DNA from: Verrucomicrobiia bacterium
GTDB taxonomy: Bacteria; Verrucomicrobiota; Verrucomicrobiia; JABWAM01
Length of the DNA: 50,868 bases
Reading direction: 5' to 3'
NCBI GenBank assembly: GCA_028687435.1
Contig: JAQUAF010000042.1
Coordinates: 1-50,868 of the forward strand
The position numbers and the translations under genes were made by a program. The notes beneath the pieces were generated by a model, which saw only the letters and a list, made by a program, of their open reading frames with translations, made no database searches and was not told the origin of the DNA. Shown here piece after piece: positions 1-8,199 of this stretch. The number at the start of each line of letters is the position of its first letter. The first letter of the stretch is position 1.

Positions 1-192
1 CGCCAAACAGATTTCCATGCCCTCCCTCCACCTAAACTGATCACCTGCGCAGCCTCATGACCGGGGATCCCCTCACATCAGGTTAAAACCCACCCGAAAA
101 ACCCGACGGAGCTGCCATGCGCCCGAAGCCCGTTGAGGGGAAAAAGAAGTATTGCGACTCCCCCGGCAAAGGGTTAAATTCCGGCGATTTTT
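1..192. other. Left-edge stretch without a recognised gene
   Basis: No convincing gene, RNA or repeat is visible before the acetolactate synthase start. The end of an upstream gene may lie outside the window. There is no clear Shine-Dalgarno sequence in front of the start at 193, and I could not assign a promoter with confidence. Confidence 0.5.
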
Positions 193-1962
193 ATGAAAAC
201 CGGAAAGCAAAGCAAACAACCCGCTCCCAACGCAACTTCTCCCGCCGCCGGCGCAGTTCGCGGCGCGGATATTTTGGTTCAATCCCTTGAACGGGAAGGC
301 GTGGAAGTCACCTTTGCCTATCCGGGCGGCGCCAGCCTTGAGGTTCACCAGGCGCTGACACGATCAAAAAAAATCCGCGTCATCCTTCCCCGCCACGAAC
401 AAGGCGGCGCGTTCGCCGCGGGCGGCTATGCCCGGGCCAGCGGCAAGGCCGGCGTTTGCATGGCCACCAGCGGCCCCGGCGCCACCAATCTGATTTCGGG
501 CATTGCCGACGCCTACATGGATTCGGTCCCCTTGGTGGCCATCACCGGGCAGGTTGCCAGCTCGCTGATCGGCAAAATGGCCTTTCAGGAAACCGATATC
601 CTGGGCATCACCCTGCCGATCGTCAAACACAGCTACCTGGTGATGGATGTCAATGACATCCCCCGGATCATCAAAGAGGCCTTTCATATTGCCAACACCG
701 GCCGCCCCGGTCCCGTGCTGGTGGATCTCCCCAAGAATGTCCAACAGGCATTCACCATTCCCAGTTTCCCAAAAAATGTGGATCTGCCGGGATACCCCCC
801 CATTCCACAATCCCCCCCTTCGGAAATCGAGGAGGTCGCCAAACTCATCTGCAAGGCAAAACGCCCGGTTTTTTACTGCGGCGGCGGCATCATCTCCAGC
901 AATGCATCGAACGAACTGCGCCGGTTTGTGCTAAAAACCGGCATCCCCGTCGCCACCACCCTCATGGGCATCGGGTGTTTCCCGGAAAATCATCCCCTTT
1001 CCCTGAAATGGCTCGGCATGCATGGCGCTGTTTATGCCAACAATGCAGTCAATGAAGCCGATCTGGTCATCACCCTTGGCGCGCGTTTCGACGACCGCGT
1101 CACTGGCAACGTGGAAAAATTCGCCGAACACGCGACCATTGTCCACATCGACATCGATCCCTCCGAGATCAATAAAAACAAACGGATCTCCCTGCCCGTC
1201 ATCAGCGACGTGCGCCATGCTCTCATCAGCCTCAACCACGCCATGCCCGCCAGCCGATGCAAACCGCTCCGCAGCCAGTTTGCCGCATGGCATAACCAGA
1301 TTGACCAGTGGCGGCGCAAAACCCCCCTGTCCTGGACCCGGAACAGCAAGGAAATCCAACCCCAGGAAGTCATCAGCCTGCTCAGCCAAATGACCCGGGG
1401 CGACGCCATCATCACCACCGGCGTGGGACAACACCAGATGTTCACCGCCCAGTTTTACCAATTCCACAAACCCCGGTCTTTCCTCACCTCCGGCGGCTTG
1501 GGCGCCATGGGCTTCGGATATCCCGCGGCGCTCGGCGCCAAGGTGGCCTGCCCGGACAAACAGGTTATCGATGTGGATGGCGACGGCAGTTTCCTCATGA
1601 ACATCCAGGAACTGGCCACCGCGCACATCGACAAGATCGCCGCCAAGGCCGTGGTGCTGAACAACCGCCACTTGGGCATGGTGGTCCAATGGGAAGACCG
1701 TTTTTACAAGGGCAACCGCGGCAACACGTTCCTGGCGGACCCGCGGCATCCGGATATCGAATATCCCAATCTGGTGGATATCGCCAACGGATTCAACGTC
1801 CCCGCCATCAAAGTCATGCGCCGCTCCGAATTGCGCCCGGCGCTGGAAACCATGCTCAAAGCCAAAACCCCCTTCCTGGTCGATGTGCGGGTTTCATGGA
1901 CGGAACACGTTCTGCCCATGATCCCTCCCATGCGCACCTACAAGGATGTGATTGTGGAGTGA
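193..1962 (+). CDS. ilvB: Acetolactate synthase large subunit
   Basis: Cytosolic enzyme of branched-chain amino acid synthesis, joining two pyruvates to acetolactate (or pyruvate with 2-ketobutyrate) with ThDP, FAD and Mg2+. Its 589 residues show the family order: an N-terminal ThDP domain with YPGGAS at residue 43 and the conserved glutamate in RHEQGGAFAAGGYARA; a middle domain with LGARFDDRVTGN; and a C-terminal domain with GDGS followed by NN. The stretch QWEDRFYKGNRGNTFLADP looks more like plant and cyanobacterial enzymes than the E. coli ones. The first ~22 residues are Ala/Pro-rich and poorly conserved, so a later start is possible. No ilvN-like regulatory subunit follows; the next gene is a stress protein with its own promoter. 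ilvD lies 24 kb away. Confidence 0.96.
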   Translation: MKTGKQSKQPAPNATSPAAGAVRGADILVQSLEREGVEVTFAYPGGASLEVHQALTRSKKIRVILPRHEQGGAFAAGGYARASGKAGVCMATSGPGATNLISGIADAYMDSVPLVAITGQVASSLIGKMAFQETDILGITLPIVKHSYLVMDVNDIPRIIKEAFHIANTGRPGPVLVDLPKNVQQAFTIPSFPKNVDLPGYPPIPQSPPSEIEEVAKLICKAKRPVFYCGGGIISSNASNELRRFVLKTGIPVATTLMGIGCFPENHPLSLKWLGMHGAVYANNAVNEADLVITLGARFDDRVTGNVEKFAEHATIVHIDIDPSEINKNKRISLPVISDVRHALISLNHAMPASRCKPLRSQFAAWHNQIDQWRRKTPLSWTRNSKEIQPQEVISLLSQMTRGDAIITTGVGQHQMFTAQFYQFHKPRSFLTSGGLGAMGFGYPAALGAKVACPDKQVIDVDGDGSFLMNIQELATAHIDKIAAKAVVLNNRHLGMVVQWEDRFYKGNRGNTFLADPRHPDIEYPNLVDIANGFNVPAIKVMRRSELRPALETMLKAKTPFLVDVRVSWTEHVLPMIPPMRTYKDVIVE

Positions 1963-2002
1963 TGGGATGGGCATTTGGACGGTTAGGAATACCGCATCAT
2001 CT

Positions 2003-2019
2003 GAAGGTAAAACACCTTC
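2003..2019 (+). terminator. Possible hairpin terminator after ilvB
   Basis: Perfect 6-bp inverted repeat GAAGGT / ACCTTC around the 5-nt loop AAAAC, 40 bases after the ilvB stop. A short T-run (ATTTTT) comes about 10 bases later rather than directly after the stem, so it is not a canonical intrinsic terminator. Confidence 0.3.
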
Positions 2020-2087
2020 GTCATACTGTCATTTTTCCAGACGTGTCTGACAATTTGTCATAATGTCCTGGTATCAAGGATGTTTTA

Positions 2088-2129
2088 AGGCCGTTTCATC
2101 ACATTTTCAGGCTGTTTCATCCCATTTCG
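2088..2129. repeat. Tandem 21-bp direct repeat upstream of sigma-54 promoter
   Basis: Two adjacent 21-bp units, 2088-2108 and 2109-2129, share 17 of 21 positions, with the common core GTTTCATC. They end 15 bases before the -24 element of the sigma-54 promoter. Just upstream (2020-2067) TGTCA/TGTC-type motifs recur, including TGTCTGACA. The layout suggests binding sites for an activator; which protein binds is unknown. Confidence 0.45.
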
Positions 2130-2143
2130 GGAGGTTTCTTCCT

Positions 2144-2160
2144 TTGGCACACCGATTGCT
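2144..2160 (+). promoter_or_regulatory. Sigma-54 promoter for the stress protein gene
   Basis: TTGGCACACCGATTGCT matches the sigma-54 consensus TTGGCAC-N5-TTGC, with GG and GC separated by exactly 10 bases. Transcription would start about 10-12 bases later, leaving a leader of about 20 nt before the ATG at 2190. Sigma-54 promoters need an enhancer-binding ATPase; the repeats upstream are candidate sites. Confidence 0.72.
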
Positions 2161-2189
2161 TTCTGATGCATTGCCACTCTGATAATCCA

Positions 2190-2669
2190 ATGAAGACAAT
2201 CCTCGTACCTGTTGATCTCGGCGCGCAAACCATGCACCTCTTGGACTATGCCTTGGAGGTGGCAAGGGAAAGCGCCGCATCGCTCATCCTCCTGCATGTG
2301 ATCAGCAAACAACCCTACGACAATGGCACATTTGAACCAGATACAGCCATCCATCAACAACTCTGCCACGAAGCCAATATCATCCTCCAACAACTGTCCC
2401 GACACACCATCGTTCACGGCATCCGCTCAAAAGTCATGGTCACCAGCGGAACGGCAGCCGCAAAAATCATCGAAATCGCCAAAAACCTTCAAGCTTCCAT
2501 GATTGTCCTGAGCCGCTCCTGCGGCCAGCCCGGCGGCACCACCGAAAATGTCCTTCGCTCCGCCCACTGCCCCGTCCTGACTTGGGAAGACGAATATGAT
2601 TCCAAGGAAAGCTGGGAAGGCGCTGCGGAAGAAGAGTCCGCCGCCTGCCTGTCTCCCGCATTGGCTTGA
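2190..2669 (+). CDS. Universal stress protein (UspA family)
   Basis: Small cytosolic protein of the Usp fold (159 residues from the chosen start). It opens with the typical MKTILVPVDLG strand and ends with CPVL, but the usual nucleotide-binding loop (G-x2-G-x9-G-S/T) is altered to SRSCGQPGGTTENVLRSAHC, so ATP binding is uncertain. An ATG 8 codons earlier (2166) is in frame but would add a non-family N-terminus. A ~20-residue acidic and Ala-rich tail follows the Usp domain. Expression is probably driven by the sigma-54 promoter 30 bp upstream, which points to response to a nitrogen, envelope or similar signal. Its stop overlaps the start of the next gene. Confidence 0.88.
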   Translation: MKTILVPVDLGAQTMHLLDYALEVARESAASLILLHVISKQPYDNGTFEPDTAIHQQLCHEANIILQQLSRHTIVHGIRSKVMVTSGTAAAKIIEIAKNLQASMIVLSRSCGQPGGTTENVLRSAHCPVLTWEDEYDSKESWEGAAEEESAACLSPALA

Positions 2670-3622
2670 TTCAAAGCCCCTTTTTCGCTCATCGTTGGCG
2701 GGTGCGTTTCATTTTCGGATTCCTCATCATCCTCTTAAATCTTCCATGGGCTGTTGGAGGGGAAACATCCCGCTCCACCCGCATGGAATTCGCGGCCCTT
2801 CAACTGGCCTTGGATAACGAGGGTTTTTCTTCCGCCATCATCGACGGTCTGCCCGGCCCCCGCACCGACCATGCGCTGGCCGCAGCCAGGGAAGCCGGAT
2901 GCAACATCCAGGATATCAAGGCCAACCTCAAGACCCCTTGGACTGATTGGAACATCCCATCCGCCTACACCAACGGCATTGCCACCCTTCCCTCCAGTTG
3001 GGCCGCCCGCGCCAAACTCCCCGCCATGGGATATGAAACCGTGCGTGAAAAAATCACCGAACAATTCCATGTTTCCACCTCATTTCTTCACATCCTGAAT
3101 CCTGCCGTTCAAAATTGGGAAACGTTGCCGGAAGGGACTTCCCTCAAAGTGCCGGCCCTCACCCCCATCCGCCTGCCCAAGGCGGAATACCTGGAAATCA
3201 TCCTCTCCGCCAAAATCATCCTGGCCCGCAACAAGGAAGGCCGCCCCTACGCCTCCTTCCCCTGCTCCATTGCCGCCAAAAAGGAAAAACGCCCCGTGGG
3301 CTGGCTTACCACCGCAGTCATCGCGCCCAACCCCGACTATCTTTTTGACCCCGCCCTTTTTCCCGAAATTCCAGAAGCCGCCACCCTCACCTCAAAATTG
3401 ATGATTCCGCCAGGCCCCAACAATCCGGTGGGAGTTTATTGGCTGGGACTGGGACTGACCGCCAAAGGCAAAGGCCCCGGCGGCATCGGCATCCATGGCA
3501 CCCCCCATCCGGAGGACATCGGCAAAACCGAAAGCCACGGCTGTTTCCGCCTCGCCAATTGGGACATTCAGCGTTTGGCAAAACTGGTCAAAATCAACAC
3601 CCCTGTCCTGGTGAAAGAATAA
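2666..3622 (+). CDS. L,D-transpeptidase with LysM-like domain, secreted
   Basis: Envelope enzyme that cross-links peptidoglycan or attaches proteins to it. The TTG start overlaps the stop of the stress protein gene (TTGA), so the two are probably translationally coupled; the next ATG would remove the signal peptide. Order: signal peptide (residues ~10-32, FIFGFLIILLNLPWAVGG), a peptidoglycan-binding-like helical region (~39-70), a LysM-like segment (YETVREKITEQFHVSTSFL, about residues 118-136), and a C-terminal YkuD domain with HG in GIGIHGTPHP and the catalytic SHGCFRLAN. All the expected catalytic residues are present. It shares the sigma-54-driven transcript with the stress protein, which suggests a link to envelope stress. 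Confidence 0.9.
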   Translation: MIQSPFFAHRWRVRFIFGFLIILLNLPWAVGGETSRSTRMEFAALQLALDNEGFSSAIIDGLPGPRTDHALAAAREAGCNIQDIKANLKTPWTDWNIPSAYTNGIATLPSSWAARAKLPAMGYETVREKITEQFHVSTSFLHILNPAVQNWETLPEGTSLKVPALTPIRLPKAEYLEIILSAKIILARNKEGRPYASFPCSIAAKKEKRPVGWLTTAVIAPNPDYLFDPALFPEIPEAATLTSKLMIPPGPNNPVGVYWLGLGLTAKGKGPGGIGIHGTPHPEDIGKTESHGCFRLANWDIQRLAKLVKINTPVLVKE

Positions 3623-3623
3623 A

Positions 3624-3650
3624 AATCCTGTCAATCCTGTTAATCCTGTC
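3624..3650. repeat. Three tandem 9-bp units AATCCTGTC/T
   Basis: AATCCTGTC, AATCCTGTT and AATCCTGTC follow each other with no gap directly after the L,D-transpeptidase stop. Short tandem units of this kind recur between genes in this window (also 3708, 6469 and 41474). Confidence 0.8.
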
Positions 3651-3705
3651 TAAAACTTCCATCGCAACTTCGTTTTTATGACCTTTTTTTAGAGTTCCCT
3701 GGAAA

Positions 3706-4896
3706 TTGAAAATCAAAAATCAAAAATCAAAAATCCTGCCCTGCCTGTTGCTGCCTTTTGCCGGCCTGTTCGCCGGCCTTCTGCTGGCGGAGGGCCTGGC
3801 CCGGATTTTCCTACCCGAACCCGCCCGCCACATCGCACTTCTGCGACGGCGCGCGCCCGACCTGCAAATGGACTCGGGCACCGACCTGAAAAATCCCGGT
3901 TACAACCCTTTCTTCCAGCGCCGCCCGGAAAGCGAATGGATCTGTGATGGAAAAAATCCCGAACCCATGAATAACGAGGGATTCCGCGACCGCAATTTCG
4001 TGATCGCCAAAAAAGACGGCGTCAAACGCATTGCCTGCATTGGCGATTCCTTTACCGAGGGATGGATGGCGCCCCGGGATGACGCATTCCCCCTGGCACT
4101 CGAAAAAATCATGGGCGCCGGTTTTGAAGTCATGAATTTCGGGCTGGCCAACCGTTCCCCCCTCCGTTTCGTCGGTCTCTACGAAAAAATCGTCTGCCGC
4201 TACCACCCCGACATCGTGATCGTCTGCCTTTACTGCAACGACTTGCAGGAGGACGAGGACCTGCGGCCATACGTGCGCTTTGACGCCTATGGATTGCCCA
4301 CCTCCTTCGATTATCGCTCCTATTTCCGCCATATGCCGCGGATGCCGCAAACCCTTTGGGAAAAGCGCCTCGACCGGCTGCAATGGAACTTCTGCAAATA
4401 TTCCCGCCTTTTTCCTTACGCCGCGGTTTATCTGACCGTGGATCCCGCCTTCCGCAAACGAACGCTCCATCCTCCTCCGGCATCGTCACTTGAGACGCTC
4501 CTGAAAAACACCTCCGAATGGCTGCTCATGCTGCGGGATCAGGTTCAACAGGGCAACGCCTTGTTCATCCTGACTTACGCGCCGGATCAGGGAGACTTCG
4601 CCCAACCCCACCAACTGCTGGACGGCGCCCGGCGATTGACAGCCGGCAATCAAATTCCTTTCATCGATCCCGCCATCTCCTTTCTCAAAACCCCCGATCC
4701 GGCGTCTCTCTACATCCCCAACGACGGCCATTTTTCACCCGAGGGCAGCCGGCGTTTTGCGGAGGAAATCGCGACTCAACTTAACGCCATCCTCCAACCT
4801 CCCCCTCCAAAACCTCCGGAAGCCCCGCCCGGCGCCGGCGCCCCCAAAACCGAACCGGCTCAGAATTCATCCAACGTCAATCTCCCAGTGCGATAA
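3706..4896 (+). CDS. SGNH/GDSL-type hydrolase, membrane-anchored
   Basis: Likely esterase or acyl-group-processing enzyme facing the periplasm; substrate unknown. The N-terminus carries one hydrophobic segment (LPCLLLPFAGLFAGLLLAEG, residues ~11-30), a signal anchor. The SGNH nucleophile motif IGDSFTEGW follows near residue 112, and the C-terminal Asp-His pair is in NDGHFSPEG. A ~30-residue Pro-rich tail ends the protein. The listed TTG start lies at the edge of a heptamer repeat, so the first dozen residues are repeat-encoded and the true start is uncertain. The 3' end overlaps the convergent gmk by 37 bp. Similar proteins are found with alginate or exopolysaccharide acetylation, but no such genes are adjacent. 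Confidence 0.78.
   Translation: MKIKNQKSKILPCLLLPFAGLFAGLLLAEGLARIFLPEPARHIALLRRRAPDLQMDSGTDLKNPGYNPFFQRRPESEWICDGKNPEPMNNEGFRDRNFVIAKKDGVKRIACIGDSFTEGWMAPRDDAFPLALEKIMGAGFEVMNFGLANRSPLRFVGLYEKIVCRYHPDIVIVCLYCNDLQEDEDLRPYVRFDAYGLPTSFDYRSYFRHMPRMPQTLWEKRLDRLQWNFCKYSRLFPYAAVYLTVDPAFRKRTLHPPPASSLETLLKNTSEWLLMLRDQVQQGNALFILTYAPDQGDFAQPHQLLDGARRLTAGNQIPFIDPAISFLKTPDPASLYIPNDGHFSPEGSRRFAEEIATQLNAILQPPPPKPPEAPPGAGAPKTEPAQNSSNVNLPVR
3708..3735. repeat. Four tandem heptamers (G/A)AAAATC
   Basis: GAAAATC followed by three AAAAATC units. The array sits at the putative start of the SGNH hydrolase gene and encodes its Lys/Asn-rich first residues. It closely resembles the AATTTTT array at 41474, also next to a TTG-started membrane protein gene. 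Confidence 0.85.
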
Positions 4897-5465
4897 CGCT
4901 CGGCGGAAATGACGGCCCGGAACTTGTTCAGATCCTCCTCCATGCTGGCGGATAAGATCACATAGCGATACTCCCGCCAGTGTTTCATCTCCCCGCGAGC
5001 CGCGGCCAGCCGGCGCTCAATGGTCGCCTCGTCGTCGGTGGCCCGTTTGCGCAGGCGTTTCTCCAACTCCTCAAACGTGGGAGGCATGAGAAAAACATCC
5101 ACCAGCGAGGCGCGGATCAACTCATCGCCATTCGACCGGATCTGTTCCGCACCCTGCACATCGATGTCCAGCAGGATGTCGGAGCCGCCCGCCAGCGCCT
5201 CCTTCACCGCCTGCAGCGGCGTTCCATAACGGTTGCCATGAACCGTGGCGTGTTCCAGAAAATATCCCCGCTCCACCCGTTGCTGAAATTCCGCGGGCTG
5301 GATAAAATCATAATCCTTGCCCTGTTCCTCGCCCCGCCGCGGGGCGCGCGTGGTGCATGAAATCGAATAAATGAAATCCTTCGACCGCCGGATGTTGTCG
5401 CACAAGGTGGTCTTGCCCGCCCCCGACGGCGCGGACAGCACAAAAAGAATGCCGCTGCGTTTCAT
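4860..5465 (-). CDS. gmk: Guanylate kinase
   Basis: Phosphorylates GMP to GDP in the cytosol, essential for GTP supply. The 201 residues are the usual length. The P-loop is SAPSGAGKTTL (residues ~10-20); the GMP-binding part includes TTRAPRRGEEQGKDYDF and the family segment DVQGAEQIR; the C-terminal lid region is Arg-rich. It starts at ATG 5465, 49 bp after yicC, an arrangement common in bacteria and probably one transcript. Its last 12 codons overlap the convergent SGNH hydrolase gene. Confidence 0.96.
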   Translation of the reverse strand: MKRSGILFVLSAPSGAGKTTLCDNIRRSKDFIYSISCTTRAPRRGEEQGKDYDFIQPAEFQQRVERGYFLEHATVHGNRYGTPLQAVKEALAGGSDILLDIDVQGAEQIRSNGDELIRASLVDVFLMPPTFEELEKRLRKRATDDEATIERRLAAARGEMKHWREYRYVILSASMEEDLNKFRAVISAERYRTGRLTLDEF

Positions 5466-5514
5466 GTCTCAAGCCAACCACGAAATCCCGAAAAAGAAAA
5501 ACAAAAACAGCCTC

Positions 5515-6393
5515 TCACTCCACGTTCTGGATCTGCTCCCGGATCTTCTCCAGTTCGCTCTTCATGTTGACCACCAGGCTGGTGATCTCCGCCGCGTTGG
5601 CCTTGCTGCCGATCGTGTTCACCTCCCGGTTCAACTCCTGCACCAAAAAATCCAACACCCGCCCCACCGGTCCCTTGGCGTCGAAAGAATCCCGGAATTG
5701 CTTCAAATGGCTTTGCAACCGGGTCAACTCCTCGGTGATGTCCGAACGATCGGCAAAAAGCACCACTTCCCGCGACAAATGCTGGTCATCCGACGCCAGG
5801 CTGACCCCCGCTTCCGCAACCCTTTTGCGCAACTGTTCGCGATAACGCTCAACCATTTTGGGCGCCAGCTTTCGGATCGAAATCATGTCTTTTTCCAAAA
5901 GCGCCAACCGCCCGGCCAGGTCCTTTCGGAGATGATCCCCCTCCTTTTTCCGCATCACCACCAACTGGGCAAGGGCCTTTCTCAAGGCTTCCCGGACAAA
6001 CGGCCAGACTCCCTCCACCTCGATCTGCCGGTCCGCCACCCGGATGATGCCCGGCTGGCGCAACAGGGTTTCGATGCCGATGGCGCCGGAAAGCCCCAGG
6101 CTTTTCTGCAACCGCCGAATCTCGGTGAGATACGATTTGGCAAGCCCTTCATCCACCTCCAGATGATTATGACGCCCCCCCTCGGCGCGATGCCATGCCA
6201 CGGTCACATTCAGCCTCCCACGGGAAATGGTTTCATGGATTTCTTCCCGCACCCGCGAATCCAACTCGGCCAGTTCCGGCGGCAGAGACAGCACCACATC
6301 CAACTGTTTTCGGTTGACCGAATTCAGCTCCACGGCGAATTTGAACCCCTTGTGGCAGGCTTCGCCCCGTCCATAACCAGTCATGCTTCGCAT
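5515..6393 (-). CDS. yicC: YicC-family endoribonuclease
   Basis: Family members are hexameric endoribonucleases acting on RNA such as the sRNA RyhB in E. coli. Start chosen at 6393 because MRSMTGYGRGE is the conserved family N-terminus; an open frame continues 40 codons upstream into repeat DNA without family similarity. The 292 residues match the usual ~290. Family landmarks: VELNSVNRKQLDV near residue 20, REEIHETISRGRLNVTV, and the C-terminal block EELTRLQSHLKQFRD, KGPVGRVLDFLVQELNREVN, ending in KSELEKIREQIQNVE. It precedes gmk by 49 bp. Confidence 0.93.
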   Translation of the reverse strand: MRSMTGYGRGEACHKGFKFAVELNSVNRKQLDVVLSLPPELAELDSRVREEIHETISRGRLNVTVAWHRAEGGRHNHLEVDEGLAKSYLTEIRRLQKSLGLSGAIGIETLLRQPGIIRVADRQIEVEGVWPFVREALRKALAQLVVMRKKEGDHLRKDLAGRLALLEKDMISIRKLAPKMVERYREQLRKRVAEAGVSLASDDQHLSREVVLFADRSDITEELTRLQSHLKQFRDSFDAKGPVGRVLDFLVQELNREVNTIGSKANAAEITSLVVNMKSELEKIREQIQNVE

Positions 6394-6468
6394 AATCGCC
6401 CACTGTGGCGCAAAAACCGGCGTCATGCAAGACACACCACAAGGCTGAAGGTTTTTGCCTGTCATCCA

Positions 6469-6519
6469 AACCGCTGAACCGTTGAACCCTTTAACCGTTG
6501 AACCGTGAACCATTGAACC
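6469..6519. repeat. Degenerate tandem repeat of TGAACCGT-like units
   Basis: About six short units with the common core GAACC (variants TTGAACC, TTTAACC, GTGAACC) run head to tail between the divergent yicC and proS genes. Copies are imperfect. No hairpin or protein-coding explanation is evident. Confidence 0.75.
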
Positions 6520-6607
6520 TCTTCATCTCCGAACCCCTGCGCAACCTCATTTTGACCTTGCGGGACACGGCGGAAGAACCGCATGATCCGCAAAACTTTT
6601 TATTTCC

Positions 6608-8182
6608 ATGGCCAATCCATCCTCAAAATCATCCGGAAAAGCGCCGGCGGGCGGAACCACCCGCATCACGCCCCGCGCCACTGACTATTCCAAATGGTAT
6701 CTCGACATTGTGGAGCAGGCCCAACTGGCCGATCATTCCGCCGTGCGCGGTTGCATGGTCATCCGCCCCTATGGCTATTCGATCTGGGAAAAAATGCAGC
6801 GTGAACTCGACCAGCGTTTCAAGGACACCGGACACCAGAACGCCTATTTTCCGCTTTTCATCCCGGTCAGTTTCCTGAGTCGCGAAGCCAGACATGTGGA
6901 GGGATTCGCCAAGGAATGCGCGGTGGTGACCCATCACCGCCTGCGCGCCAAAACCGACAAAAGCGGCGTGGAAGTCGATCCCGAAAGCCGATTGGAAGAG
7001 CCCCTGATCGTGCGCCCCACCAGCGAGACCATCATCTGGAGCGCCTATAAACAATGGATCCAAAGCTACCGCGACCTGCCCATTCTCATCAACCAATGGG
7101 CCAACGTCGTGCGCTGGGAAATGCGCACCCGGCTGTTCCTGCGCACCGCCGAATTCCTCTGGCAGGAGGGGCACACCGCCCACGCCACCGAAGCCGAGGC
7201 GCTGGAGGAAACCCGGCGCATGCTGGAAGTTTACCGCGACTTTGCCGAAAACATCATGGCCATGCCCGTCCTGCGCGGCGAAAAAACCCCCGGCGAACGT
7301 TTTGCGGGCGCGCTGGAAACTTTTTCAATCGAAGGCATGATGCAGGACCGCAAAGCCCTCCAGGCCGGCACCAGCCACTATCTGGGACAAAACTTTGCCA
7401 GGGCCTTTGATGTCCAATTCCTCAACGCCCAGGGACAGCTTGAACATGTTTACGCAAGCAGTTGGGGCGTTTCCACCCGCCTGATTGGCGGGCTGATCAT
7501 GACCCACTCGGACGACGCCGGCCTGATCCTGCCGCCCAAACTCGCCGGCATTCACGCGGTGATCGTGCCCATCTACAAGACCGACGAGGAGAAAACCAAG
7601 GTTTACGCGGAATGCGAAAAGGTGATGGCCGAAATCAAGGCCCAGGGGCATGGCGTCCACTGGGACAAACGGGAAGGTCTCTCCCCCGGCTCAAAATACT
7701 ACGATTGGGAAATCAGGGGCGTGCCTTTGCGCATCGAAATCGGCCCCCGCGATGTGGACTCCGGCAAGCTGGTGCTGGTCCGCCGTTTTGTGCTGGAACA
7801 GCCGGGCGAGAACGAAAAAGCCCTGCGCATGCGCAAAAAACAGATTCTTTCCCGGCAGGAAGCCCTTGCCTCCATCACCCCGGCCCTGGCCGAAATGCAA
7901 CAGCAGCTTTTCCAGCGCGCCTTGGCTTTCCGCCAGAAAAACAGCCGTCTCATCAATTCCATGGGCGAATACGATGAATTCTTCAAGCAGGGCGGCGGCT
8001 TCGCCTGGGTTCACTGGGCCGGCACGCAGGAGGACGAGGAAACCATGGCCAAACAGCACCAGACCAGCATCCGCAACATTCCCCTCCCAGGCCAGGGCCC
8101 CGAAGGAAGCGACGCCCCCGGCGTCTGCATCCTCACCGGCAAACCATCCGCCCGCCGGGTGGTCATGAGCCAGTCGTATTGA
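6608..8182 (+). CDS. proS: Prolyl-tRNA synthetase, archaeal/eukaryotic type
   Basis: Charges tRNA-Pro with proline in the cytosol. At 524 residues, and lacking the editing insertion of the E. coli type, it belongs to the archaeal/eukaryote-like form also found in some bacteria. Class II landmarks: VIRPYGYSIWEKMQREL (motif 1 region), RPTSETIIWSAYKQWI, then the motif 2 arginine in RTAEFLWQEGHTAHAT, and motif 3-like GVSTRLIGGLIMTHSDDAGL. The C-terminal domain ends CILTGKPSARRVVMSQSY, with the terminal tyrosine usual for this form; of the zinc cysteines only this last one is clear, so the metal site looks degenerate. Start ATG 6608; no strong Shine-Dalgarno. Confidence 0.95.
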   Translation: MANPSSKSSGKAPAGGTTRITPRATDYSKWYLDIVEQAQLADHSAVRGCMVIRPYGYSIWEKMQRELDQRFKDTGHQNAYFPLFIPVSFLSREARHVEGFAKECAVVTHHRLRAKTDKSGVEVDPESRLEEPLIVRPTSETIIWSAYKQWIQSYRDLPILINQWANVVRWEMRTRLFLRTAEFLWQEGHTAHATEAEALEETRRMLEVYRDFAENIMAMPVLRGEKTPGERFAGALETFSIEGMMQDRKALQAGTSHYLGQNFARAFDVQFLNAQGQLEHVYASSWGVSTRLIGGLIMTHSDDAGLILPPKLAGIHAVIVPIYKTDEEKTKVYAECEKVMAEIKAQGHGVHWDKREGLSPGSKYYDWEIRGVPLRIEIGPRDVDSGKLVLVRRFVLEQPGENEKALRMRKKQILSRQEALASITPALAEMQQQLFQRALAFRQKNSRLINSMGEYDEFFKQGGGFAWVHWAGTQEDEETMAKQHQTSIRNIPLPGQGPEGSDAPGVCILTGKPSARRVVMSQSY

Positions 8183-8199
8183 CGGAACGGTTTTCCCAA

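Noticed and set aside
5371..6477. 368-codon open frame on the plus strand across gmk and yicC
   Set aside because: Antisense to two recognised genes; His/Gln/Pro-rich translation without family features.
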